Assembly (NCBI GenBank): GCA_047608075.1
Contig: JBLKRX010000013.1
Span: forward strand, 1-64,000
DNA: 64,000 bases
From: Ferdinandcohnia humi_A
GTDB lineage: Bacteria > Bacillota > Bacilli > Bacillales > Bacillaceae_L
Reading direction: 5' to 3'
Shown: positions 51,785 to 59,226 of the stretch, piece by piece
Numbering within the stretch: the stretch's first letter is position 1
Layout: each line of letters begins with the position of its first letter
Program-made: the position numbers and the translations under genes
The notes under the pieces: model-generated
The model's input: only the letters and a program-made list of their open reading frames with translations
The model's database searches: none
What the model was told of the DNA's origin: nothing

Positions 51785-53665
51785 ATGTGGGGGAGTATGG
51801 CAGGTAATCGTTCATTTAAAGAATATGTGGCAGAAAGATTCTATAATAAAATGTTTGCTGCCATACAGGATTTCACCGAAGAAAACTACGATGGCTTAGA
51901 CTTACGGCTATACAGAGTTCAAAACATCGGCGGCATTGAGTTATCAGATATAGAAGTAAAGTTCGTATCTGTTAATGACTTACCGGACATGAAAATAGAA
52001 TTTGATGTTGCTGTTGAAGCTGAATTCGAAGTCCGTGAATCAAATCATCGTTATGATGAATCAGAAAATTGTCGGCAATGGTTTATGCTGGAATGCTCAG
52101 GAGATTTGGATTGCAATTTGGATGATTTTTCAATCTCTAGTATAACTGAGTATACTAGCAAAAATAAGCAGCCGAAACCTATGTCAGACTCCCTTGTCCC
52201 TATCATTCATAAGGAACAACTAGAATCTGTTGCCACAGACTTCCTTAGAAGACATTACCCTGAAGCATTAAAAAACCCAATGGCAGTTGAGCCACAGGTG
52301 TTGGCAGAAAAAATGGGCCTTACAGTAGAAATGAGAGAGATTACAAAGGATTTCTCTGTTTTTGGGCAGATATACTTTCACGACTGTGATGCAGAGTTTT
52401 ATGATGAAGATAGCGATGAAATGGTACAGACCCATGTGAGTGGCCGTACAATAATCGTGGATCCTAAAGCTTACTTCCTTCGTAACCTGGGATCAGTCAA
52501 TAATACTATTGTGCATGAGTGTGTTCATTGGGACCAACATAGAAAAGCATTTGAATTGGAACGGTTATATAATAGCAGTGCCACACGAATCAAGTGTCAG
52601 GTAGTCGGAGGTATAAAAGACAATACCAGAGATGCAACTGACTGGATGGAATGGCAGGCGAATGCCCTCGCCCCAAAGATACAAATGCCACTTGCTATGT
52701 TTAAAACCCAAGCGTTCAAATTTATTAAGCAATTCAGTTCAGAACTGGGAACATCTGAACTTATAGATGTAATGGAGCCAGTTATTGACGCCTTAGCAAC
52801 GTTCTTCAGCGTATCTCGGACAGCAGCTAAAATTCGAATGATTGATGCTGGATACGAGGAAGCAATCGGAACTTTTACTTATATAGATGGTCGCTACGTC
52901 AAGCCACACAGATTTAAGAAGGGTGCGCTTGAAAGAAATCAGACCTTTTCTATAGGCGCCGAGGATGCTGCCATCCAAAGCATAACCAATCCAGAAATGG
53001 CCGCTCTAGTTAGAGACGGAAGTTATATATATGTAGATTCTCACTTTGTGCTAAACTATCCAAAATATTTAACACATGATATATTCGGACAAACGGTACT
53101 TACTGACTACGCACGAACCCATATGGAAGAGTGCTGCTTGGTTTTCGAGTTATCAGTCAAATCCGGGTGTAGGGAAAGATACTATACTGAATGTTTCCTC
53201 AACCGTGATAAGACATCAAATATAGATTTTGATATAAAGTATTGTAATGGTTTTGAGTATGCGGCTCCAGAAAAGAAGGCCCAATTACTAGCTGAAACAA
53301 TAGCTGAAGAAATGCGAATCTATAATGAATTGCCAAATAGCTATACCAGCTCTCTCAAAATAGTACGTGAGTGGAAAAAAGTAACTTATAAAGAATTAGC
53401 AGAGAAAATATTGGTCAACGAGCGTACCATAAGACGAATCGTTAATGGTGAGGAACCGGGATCTATTAATTCCATTGTATTGATTTGCCTTGGACTTCAT
53501 CTACCGCCAAATATTAGCAGTCATATAATTCGCAACTCACCATTTTCATTGAATTTCAATAATAACAGTCATATTTGGTATAACTTTGCATTAACTCACC
53601 TATATGCAAAATCGATGGATGAGATTAGAACGTTTTTACAGGAACATGGCGCAGAGCCATTATAA
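51785..53665 (+). CDS. ImmA/IrrE-type metallopeptidase with C-terminal HTH
   Basis: A 626-aa protein. Residues ~1-130 are a beta-rich N-terminal domain of unknown type; a zinc peptidase follows (FLRRHYP ... NNTIVHECVHWDQHR, HExxH near residue 244; DWMEWQANALAPKI provides the distal Glu). Near residue 540 is an XRE-like HTH (VTYKELAEKILVNERTIRRI). Typical ImmA proteins have the HTH in front or on a separate repressor. ATG 51785 and ATG 51797 are alternative starts. It is 5 nt after the nuclease gene and is the last gene before a terminator, so it belongs to the R-M operon. Confidence 0.87.
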   Translation: MWGSMAGNRSFKEYVAERFYNKMFAAIQDFTEENYDGLDLRLYRVQNIGGIELSDIEVKFVSVNDLPDMKIEFDVAVEAEFEVRESNHRYDESENCRQWFMLECSGDLDCNLDDFSISSITEYTSKNKQPKPMSDSLVPIIHKEQLESVATDFLRRHYPEALKNPMAVEPQVLAEKMGLTVEMREITKDFSVFGQIYFHDCDAEFYDEDSDEMVQTHVSGRTIIVDPKAYFLRNLGSVNNTIVHECVHWDQHRKAFELERLYNSSATRIKCQVVGGIKDNTRDATDWMEWQANALAPKIQMPLAMFKTQAFKFIKQFSSELGTSELIDVMEPVIDALATFFSVSRTAAKIRMIDAGYEEAIGTFTYIDGRYVKPHRFKKGALERNQTFSIGAEDAAIQSITNPEMAALVRDGSYIYVDSHFVLNYPKYLTHDIFGQTVLTDYARTHMEECCLVFELSVKSGCRERYYTECFLNRDKTSNIDFDIKYCNGFEYAAPEKKAQLLAETIAEEMRIYNELPNSYTSSLKIVREWKKVTYKELAEKILVNERTIRRIVNGEEPGSINSIVLICLGLHLPPNISSHIIRNSPFSLNFNNNSHIWYNFALTHLYAKSMDEIRTFLQEHGAEPL

Positions 53666-53683
53666 AATTCAATAATATTTTTG

Positions 53684-53713
53684 AAAAAGCGGACACAGGA
53701 TGTCCGCTTTTTA
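53684..53713 (+). terminator. Terminator of the restriction-modification operon
   Basis: AAAAAGCGGACA pairs with TGTCCGCTTTTT around a 6-nt CAGGA-containing loop, with a T-run. Confidence 0.92.
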
Positions 53714-53727
53714 GTTATTAACTAAGT

Positions 53728-53772
53728 AAGCCATACATGAATCCTTTTAAGGGTTTGTGTATGGCTTTTTTT
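53728..53772 (+). terminator. Second hairpin terminator
   Basis: AAGCCATACA and TGTATGGCTT pair, with an inner CCTTTTAAGG stem in the loop, followed by T7. It backs up the first terminator or belongs to lost DNA. Confidence 0.8.
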
Positions 53773-54137
53773 ATTGTTGTTTTTAGGTGTTTTTGTTGGG
53801 AAAAGCGTCATTTTGAGCCTGAAATTAACGGGCATGAGGTGTCCGCCAAGGCTGTCCAATTCTCACCTACAATAATGATAGATGAAGGAAAGGTCCTTCG
53901 TAGTTAGCAAGAATTAGACCATTCCTCGTCTACAAAAAAATATCAAATGCCTGATTTGCAATAAGGGCAAAGGATACATATTGCTACGTTTCAGTCCGTT
54001 TAGGATTGTTATGCGTTGCAATAGAAGTACCTTACCTTGTTGCGCTCATTTTCAGGACAAAGGGTCTGTGTACTTCGAGGCACAGACCTATTTTTGTATC
54101 CTTTGCCGCCAATGCAGTCCGGCGGAAAGGATGCAAA
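53773..54137. other. Non-coding leader of the phage-like module
   Basis: No supported ORF; an open frame from 54006 runs in but lacks a start site. 53773-53965 shows no clear signal. 53966-54107 forms the structured element described separately. A GGCGGAAAGGATG segment at 54121 supplies the ribosome site of the next gene. Confidence 0.6.
53966..54107 (+). ncRNA. Candidate structured leader RNA with 13-bp closing stem
   Basis: GGCAAAGGATACA (53966-53978) is perfectly complementary to TGTATCCTTTGCC (54095-54107). The enclosed 116 nt contain three hairpins: AGTCC/GGATT (about 53993), GCGTTGCAA/TTGTTGCGC (about 54012-54047) and GGTCTGTG/CACAGACC (54063-54088), the last followed by TATTTTT like a terminator. 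This gives a multibranched fold just upstream of the sigma-like gene. It could be a riboregulator or attenuator; no known class was recognised. Confidence 0.5.
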
Positions 54138-54671
54138 ATGAAAATTAGAATTATGTACGACAACAAACCTACCTATTTGGAGGTACCAGACGAGGACTGC
54201 ACTGTAATGATTGATATGGACTATGAGGACAGGCTGTCCTGTGCCGAAGATAAGGAAACTGTGACTCGACGTTCACCACAGGAGATTATGGACGAGCGTT
54301 TTAACAAGCCCGACTACAATAACTGGCATAAATTTGACAGACATAGAGGGATGCCAAAAAAACCATTCCGTAAGGACGACGAATCCGAGGATGCAACGGA
54401 TCATATGGACTATCTCCCCGATAATACCCATGAAGTGGCACGAATTAAAAAGGAAGATTATGAATATTACTGTGAGATTATTCGTTCCATTCTCAAGCCA
54501 AAACATTCAGAACCTTTTATTGCTGTATATCTTGATGGCATGACAATGACTGAGTATGCAGAGCGTGAAGGTGTCAGTAAAAGCGCCATTTCACACCGTT
54601 TAAATACAGCCAAGAAGAATTTAAAAAAAGTTTTTCCAGAATCCTCAACTTTCCCCTCTTGCCACGGCTAA
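54138..54671 (+). CDS. Phage-type sigma-70-like regulator
   Basis: A 177-aa protein. N-terminal MKIRIMYDNKPTYLEVPDED and RRSPQEIMDERFNKPDYN are typical of a family found in Firmicutes prophages and conjugative elements; the C-terminal region is a sigma region-4-like HTH (YLDGMTMTEYAEREGVSKSA then HRLNTAKKNLKKVF). It probably activates the module genes. ATG 54138 follows AAAGGATGC. GC content is visibly higher than in the flanking R-M island. Confidence 0.85.
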   Translation: MKIRIMYDNKPTYLEVPDEDCTVMIDMDYEDRLSCAEDKETVTRRSPQEIMDERFNKPDYNNWHKFDRHRGMPKKPFRKDDESEDATDHMDYLPDNTHEVARIKKEDYEYYCEIIRSILKPKHSEPFIAVYLDGMTMTEYAEREGVSKSAISHRLNTAKKNLKKVFPESSTFPSCHG

Positions 54672-54717
54672 TAGATAGAGGGCAGTACATAAACGCTCTC
54701 GGAAAGAGGTGAAGAAC

Positions 54718-54936
54718 ATGAAACACAACTTGAAAATCAGTGTTTCAAAAACTCCACAGTCTGGCGGGATTGTAACTTGCCGTAATGTCACCATAAGGGA
54801 GCGCTTCCTTCGTTTCTTACTTGGTGATAAGCAGAAGCTGACTATTCTTGTTCCGGGTGACACCGTACAGGAACTCGCCATCAGTGAGATTAAGGAGGGG
54901 GGATTAAACCATGAGCAAAATCAAACTACTTCTTGA
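54718..54936 (+). CDS. Small conserved phage-module protein
   Basis: A 72-aa protein of unknown function (MKHNLKISVSKTPQSGGIV, then TIRERFLRFLLGDKQKLTIL). I recognise the sequence type from Firmicutes prophage replication regions next to DUF2800/DUF2815 genes. ATG 54718 lies after AGAGGTGAAGAAC. It overlaps the next gene by 26 nt. Confidence 0.8.
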   Translation: MKHNLKISVSKTPQSGGIVTCRNVTIRERFLRFLLGDKQKLTILVPGDTVQELAISEIKEGGLNHEQNQTTS

Positions 54937-55234
54937 TGTGGTTTCTGATATGCGCTCTTTGGCAGACAGCATACAAGCGGTTGCTGATGCAATGGCGGGT
55001 AGTGAGCCTGTCGAAGCAAAAGAACCGACCACAACTGTAAAAGAGCCAGAACCAAAGAAAAAGGAAATCACTCTAGAGGAAGTCAGAGCAAAACTCGCTG
55101 AGAAGAGTCAAGCTGGTCTTACTGACCAAGTGAGAGAAATCATCCAAAAATACGGTGGCTCTAAATTAAGCGAAGTTGACCCGAAACATTATGCAGATAT
55201 GTTGAAAGATGAGGAGGTACTAGGTAATGAGTGA
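54911..55234 (+). CDS. Small charged phage-module protein (often misnamed rrp5-like)
   Basis: A 107-aa hydrophilic protein: N-terminal helix KLLLDVVSDMRSLADSIQAV, a Pro/Glu/Lys-rich linker (EPEPKKKEIT) and a C-terminal helical domain (LEEVRAKLAEKSQAGLTDQV). Homologues in phages are sometimes labelled rRNA biogenesis protein rrp5, which has no support here. Possibly an ssDNA- or nuclease-associated accessory. GGAGGGG precedes the ATG; overlaps the DUF2800 gene by 8 nt. Confidence 0.78.
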   Translation: MSKIKLLLDVVSDMRSLADSIQAVADAMAGSEPVEAKEPTTTVKEPEPKKKEITLEEVRAKLAEKSQAGLTDQVREIIQKYGGSKLSEVDPKHYADMLKDEEVLGNE

Positions 55235-56375
55235 TCACGCAGTACTTTCCGCATCGGGGTCCCATAGGTGGCTTAATTGCCTTCCTTCTGCAAGATTGGA
55301 ACTGGAATTTGAAAATAGTGAATCCAATGCAGCCGCTGAAGGTACCGCCGCTCATGCTCTCTGTGAACATAAACTTAAAAAAGCACTTCACATGAGAAGT
55401 AAACGGCCAGTCTCGGTGTATAACTCTGATGAAATGGAAGAACACAGCGATGCCTATGTGGAATTTGTAATGGAGCAGCTTGAACTGGCGAAACAAAGCT
55501 GTACGGACCCGTTAATACTTATTGAACAACGTCTTGATTTTTCTTGCTATGTACCCCAGGGGTTCGGAACTGGTGATTGCATCATTATTGGCGATAAAAA
55601 GCTTCATATTATCGATTTTAAGTATGGCATGGGAGTGTTAGTAGATGCAGTGGAAAACCCGCAGATGAAATTGTATGCCCTTGGTGCTTTAGAAATCTAC
55701 GATAGCTTGTACGATATCGAGGAGGTTTCCATGACCATCTTCCAACCCCGCAGGGAAAATGTCAGCACATGGACAATCCCGGTAAAGGAATTAAAGGACT
55801 GGGCAGAAAATGAACTGAAACCAAAGGCGAAAAAGGCCTATGACGGTGAAGGTGAATATCTGACCGGTGAGTGGTGTACTTTCTGCCGAGCGGCTGTTAA
55901 ATGCCGTGCAAGGGCTGAAGAAAAGCTGAAATTAGCACAGATGGAGTTTAAACTGCCACCCCTACTTCTGGACTCCGAAATTGAAGAAGTTCTTTCTAAA
56001 CTGTCTGACCTTACAAAGTGGGCAAATGAAATCATTGCTTATGCCACGGATGCTGCTGTTAATCACGGGAAAGAGTGGCACGGTTTTAAGGTAGTCGAGG
56101 GCAGGTCTATCCGTAAATATAAAGACGAAGAGGCTGTGGCTGAAGTAGCCAAGGCAAATGGCTATAAGGATATCTATCGTCAGAGTCTCATTACCCTTAC
56201 GGAAATGCAGAAGCTGATGGGTAAAAAGAAATTTGAGCAAATTCTCGGTGGTCTCATACATAAACCACCGGGCAAGCCAATGCTGGTTCCAAATTCGGAT
56301 AAGCGGCCAGCTATGAATATATCAAACGTAAAAAACGAATTTAACGAAATAACGGAGGAATTGGAATATGAATAA
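55227..56375 (+). CDS. DUF2800 protein, RecB/Cas4-like PD-(D/E)xK nuclease
   Basis: A 382-aa protein. LSASGSHRWLNCLPSARLE opens it; the nuclease core is GTGDCIIIGDKKLHIIDFKYG (Asp ... Asp-x-Lys), followed by the Q-rich helix NPQMKLYALGAL. A downstream cysteine set (WCTFCRAAVKCRARAE) with the Cys near residue 17 resembles the Fe-S arrangement of Cas4/AddB-type nucleases. Expected role: 5'-3' exonuclease in phage recombination. Overlaps the DUF2815 gene by 8 nt. Confidence 0.88.
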   Translation: MSDHAVLSASGSHRWLNCLPSARLELEFENSESNAAAEGTAAHALCEHKLKKALHMRSKRPVSVYNSDEMEEHSDAYVEFVMEQLELAKQSCTDPLILIEQRLDFSCYVPQGFGTGDCIIIGDKKLHIIDFKYGMGVLVDAVENPQMKLYALGALEIYDSLYDIEEVSMTIFQPRRENVSTWTIPVKELKDWAENELKPKAKKAYDGEGEYLTGEWCTFCRAAVKCRARAEEKLKLAQMEFKLPPLLLDSEIEEVLSKLSDLTKWANEIIAYATDAAVNHGKEWHGFKVVEGRSIRKYKDEEAVAEVAKANGYKDIYRQSLITLTEMQKLMGKKKFEQILGGLIHKPPGKPMLVPNSDKRPAMNISNVKNEFNEITEELEYE

Positions 56376-56916
56376 TCAAAACAGAACTAAGGTTGTTACA
56401 AGCGTCAACACACGTCTTAGCTACTTTCACGGCTGGGAGCCGGTATCCATCAATGGCGGAGCGGAAAAGTACAGCGTATCCGTATTGATTCCCAAAACAG
56501 ATAAGGAAACCATCAATGCTATCAATGCAGCAGTAGATGCAGCCATTGAAGAGGGCATTGCAAAGTTTGGTGGTAAAAAGCCGAATAAGGCGGCTATTAA
56601 ACTGCCACTTCGAGATGGTGACGTAGAACGTGATGACGAGGCTTACAAAGGACATTACTTTGTAAATGCCAACAGCAAGACTCCACCCCAAATAGTAGAT
56701 AAAGCGGTTAGACCTATCCTGGATCGTAACGAGGTTTACAGCGGTTGTTATGCAAGAGTATCCCTAAATTTCTACGCTTTTAACTCTAATGGCAATAAGG
56801 GTGTAGCATGTGGTCTTGGCAACATCCAGAAGATAAGAGATGGAGAGCCTTTAGGCGGAAGAACCAATGCAGCTGATGACTTCACAACTATTGAAGATGA
56901 TGATTTTCTAGCATAA
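56368..56916 (+). CDS. DUF2815 protein, probable phage ssDNA-binding protein
   Basis: A 182-aa OB-fold-like protein (TRLSYFHGWEPVSINGGAEK ... KYSVSVLIPK ... GCYARVSLNFYAFNSNGNKG) with a very acidic C-terminal tail (TTIEDDDFLA). This is the T7 gp2.5-type layout, where the tail contacts the polymerase and nuclease. Its neighbours are a nuclease and a DNA polymerase, fitting a replication/recombination set. A strong hairpin follows the stop codon. Confidence 0.87.
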   Translation: MNNQNRTKVVTSVNTRLSYFHGWEPVSINGGAEKYSVSVLIPKTDKETINAINAAVDAAIEEGIAKFGGKKPNKAAIKLPLRDGDVERDDEAYKGHYFVNANSKTPPQIVDKAVRPILDRNEVYSGCYARVSLNFYAFNSNGNKGVACGLGNIQKIRDGEPLGGRTNAADDFTTIEDDDFLA

Positions 56917-56922
56917 AGAATA

Positions 56923-56971
56923 AATACAAACGAGGTGGTGGAGGTTGTTCTTCTGCCACCTCGTTTGTATT
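56923..56971 (+). promoter_or_regulatory. 16-bp perfect hairpin directly before the polymerase gene
   Basis: AATACAAACGAGGTGG pairs perfectly with CCACCTCGTTTGTATT around a 17-nt loop. No U-tract follows; the polymerase ribosome site GGAAGGGGCGG begins within a few nt of the stem. It could control polymerase level by attenuation or RNA processing. Confidence 0.7.
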
Positions 56972-56988
56972 GGAAGGGGCGGTAATAC

Positions 56989-58923
56989 ATGAATTCTATT
57001 TCTATTGATATTGAAACATTTAGTAGTGCCAATCTTCAAAAGTCTGGAGTTTACCGTTATGCCGAGAGTGATGATTTTGAAATTCTACTATTTGGCTATT
57101 CGGTAGATTCTGGTGAAGTACAAGTTGTTGATCTTGCCTGCGGAGAGGAAATCCCAGCTGAAATTATAAACGCACTTATGGATGATTCCGTTACAAAGTG
57201 GGCTTTCAATGCAATGTTTGAGCGTGTGTGTCTATCAAAATGGCTTAACCTTACTGAATATCTTGACCCCGCATCCTGGAAATGTTCCATGATATGGTCG
57301 GCATATATGGGACTTCCTCTTTCTTTGGAGGGAGTCGGTGCAGTTCTAGGTTTGGAGAAACAAAAGCTAACAGAGGGTAAAGACCTCATCAAATATTTCT
57401 GTACACCTTGCTCCCCTACAAAATCTAATGGTGGTCGAGTTCGTAATTTACCAGAACACGACATGGATAAATGGGAGCGGTTTAAAGTATATAACATTCG
57501 CGATGTGGAATCCGAGATGTCAATACAACAGAAATTATCCAAGTTTCAAGTACCAGAGAACATCTGGGAGGAATATCATCTCGACCAGGTAATCAATGAT
57601 CGTGGCATTGCCATTGACATGACTTTCGTAAAACAGGCTGTAGAGATGGATGAACATTCTCGTGAAAAGCTAATGGCTACGATGCAAGATATAACTAATT
57701 TGGAGAATCCAAACTCTGTACAACAAATGAAAGACTGGCTTGCCGACAATGGGCTAGAAACAGATACCCTTGGTAAAAAAGCGGTTGCTGAGATGTTAAA
57801 GACGGCTCCTGAACCACTAGGCACTGTTTTGGAACTTCGCCAGCAGCTTGCAAAATCATCGGTGAAAAAATACACGGCAATGGAAAATGCGGTATGTAGT
57901 GACGGTCGTGCAAGAGGAATGTTTCAGTTTTACGGAGCCAACAGAACCGGCAGATTCTCTGGCAGGCTGATTCAGTTGCAAAATCTCCCCCAAAACCATA
58001 TGCCCGATTTGGAACAGGCTCGTGCTTTAGTTCGAAGCGGAAACTTTGATGCTCTTACTTTACTCTATGATTCAATCCCAGAGGTACTGTCGGAACTTAT
58101 CCGTACTGCTTTTATACCGCGAGAAGGTATGAAGTTCATTGTGGCAGATTTTTCAGCGATTGAGGCTCGCGTCATTGCTTGGCTTGCAAGTGAAAAATGG
58201 AGAATAGATGTATTCCAAAACGGCGGTGACATCTACTGTGCCAGTGCCTCTCAGATGTTTAATGTACCTGTTGAGAAGCATGGTGTGAATGGCCATCTTC
58301 GTCAGAAAGGGAAAATTGCCGAACTTGCTCTCGGTTATGGCGGATCGGTTGGGGCATTAAAATCAATGGGAGCTTTAGAGATGGGGATTGAAGAAGAGGA
58401 ACTTCAGCTTCTTGTAACGGCTTGGAGACAATCCAATCCCAATATTACAAAACTGTGGTGGGATGTTGACCGAGCAGTAAAAACTTGTGTTAAGCAGAAA
58501 ACTCCTACAGAAACACACGGTATTAAATTTATATATCAAAGTGGAATGCTCTTTATTGTCCTTCCTTCCGGCAGGCGGCTTTCCTATGTAAAACCTCGTA
58601 TGGGAGAGAACGTATTTGGTGGTGAGTCAGTTACTTATGAAGGTATCGGCGGGACAAAGAAATGGGAAAGAATCGAAAGCTACGGTCCCAAATTTGTAGA
58701 GAATATTGTTCAAGCAATCAGTCGTGACATTTTGTGTCATGCCATGCAGACATTAAAGAATTGTTCCATTGTGGCCCATGTACACGATGAAATTATCATC
58801 GAGGCGGAAATGGGTATGTCAATTTCTGCTGTCTGTGAGCAAATGGCAAGGACACCAACCTGGGCGAATGGTCTGTTACTCAGTGCTGATGGCTATGAGT
58901 GTCAGTTTTATCAAAAAGATTAA
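56989..58923 (+). CDS. Phage-type family A DNA polymerase
   Basis: A 644-aa PolA-type polymerase with an N-terminal DEDD 3'-5' exonuclease (SIDIETFSSANLQKSG; NAMFERVCLSKW; YNIRDVESEMSIQQ) and the polymerase motifs A (VADFSAIEARVIAWLA), B (RQKGKIAELALGYGGS) and C (AHVHDEIIIEAE). It lacks the 5' nuclease of host PolI. Likely replicates the mobile element. ATG 56989 has GGAAGGGGCGG upstream. It is the last intact gene of the module. Confidence 0.95.
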   Translation: MNSISIDIETFSSANLQKSGVYRYAESDDFEILLFGYSVDSGEVQVVDLACGEEIPAEIINALMDDSVTKWAFNAMFERVCLSKWLNLTEYLDPASWKCSMIWSAYMGLPLSLEGVGAVLGLEKQKLTEGKDLIKYFCTPCSPTKSNGGRVRNLPEHDMDKWERFKVYNIRDVESEMSIQQKLSKFQVPENIWEEYHLDQVINDRGIAIDMTFVKQAVEMDEHSREKLMATMQDITNLENPNSVQQMKDWLADNGLETDTLGKKAVAEMLKTAPEPLGTVLELRQQLAKSSVKKYTAMENAVCSDGRARGMFQFYGANRTGRFSGRLIQLQNLPQNHMPDLEQARALVRSGNFDALTLLYDSIPEVLSELIRTAFIPREGMKFIVADFSAIEARVIAWLASEKWRIDVFQNGGDIYCASASQMFNVPVEKHGVNGHLRQKGKIAELALGYGGSVGALKSMGALEMGIEEEELQLLVTAWRQSNPNITKLWWDVDRAVKTCVKQKTPTETHGIKFIYQSGMLFIVLPSGRRLSYVKPRMGENVFGGESVTYEGIGGTKKWERIESYGPKFVENIVQAISRDILCHAMQTLKNCSIVAHVHDEIIIEAEMGMSISAVCEQMARTPTWANGLLLSADGYECQFYQKD

Positions 58924-59136
58924 ATTAATTGGTAATCGGATAATCGTGTGGGAGGAGGTTAAAAGACCTTCAATTTTTAAATAATGAAAACAGGATAGCA
59001 CTTATTTTATGACCGGTACGTGCTATCTTGTTTGTTTAATAAACGCTCCATTTTTGTGGAATAAAGGGTTAAAATTCGAATCTTGAAGAAATATAGTGAA
59101 AGAACCGATTTTGACTCCTCTCTCTATAAAGTTAAT
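58924..59136. other. Broken end of the replication module
   Basis: A strong ribosome site GGGAGGAGG at 58950-58958 is not followed by any gene, which suggests the next module gene was deleted. A terminator-like hairpin follows at 58987. No other coding signal is seen before the IS element. Confidence 0.55.
58987..59037 (+). terminator. Terminator after the polymerase gene
   Basis: AAAACAGGATAGCAC pairs with GTGCTATCTTGTTT around an ~18-nt loop, followed by a T-rich run. Confidence 0.75.
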
Positions 59137-59163
59137 GGCTCTGTTAAAGGTTGATGTTGAAAA

Positions 59164-59206
59164 TTGATTACCTTCAAAAAAGTAGTTATAATAAGAACAA
59201 ACATTC
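59164..59206 (+). promoter_or_regulatory. Transposase promoter and overlapping dyad
   Basis: TTGATT (59164) and TATAAT (59187) are separated by 17 bp. Just downstream, GAACAAACATTC (59195-59206) lies inside the dyad AAGAA/TTCTT and differs by one base from the LexA/DinR core GAAC-N4-GTTC. Confidence 0.6.
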
Positions 59207-59226
59207 TTATTTGGAGGGTCCAAAGG

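Noticed and set aside
54911..55234. Naming this gene an rRNA biogenesis (rrp5) protein
   Set aside because: The label circulates for the family, but the sequence shows only a short charged helical protein in a phage module.
57096..57542. 148-aa minus-strand ORF inside the polymerase gene
   Set aside because: The polymerase motifs on the plus strand are unambiguous; the reverse frame is a coding shadow.
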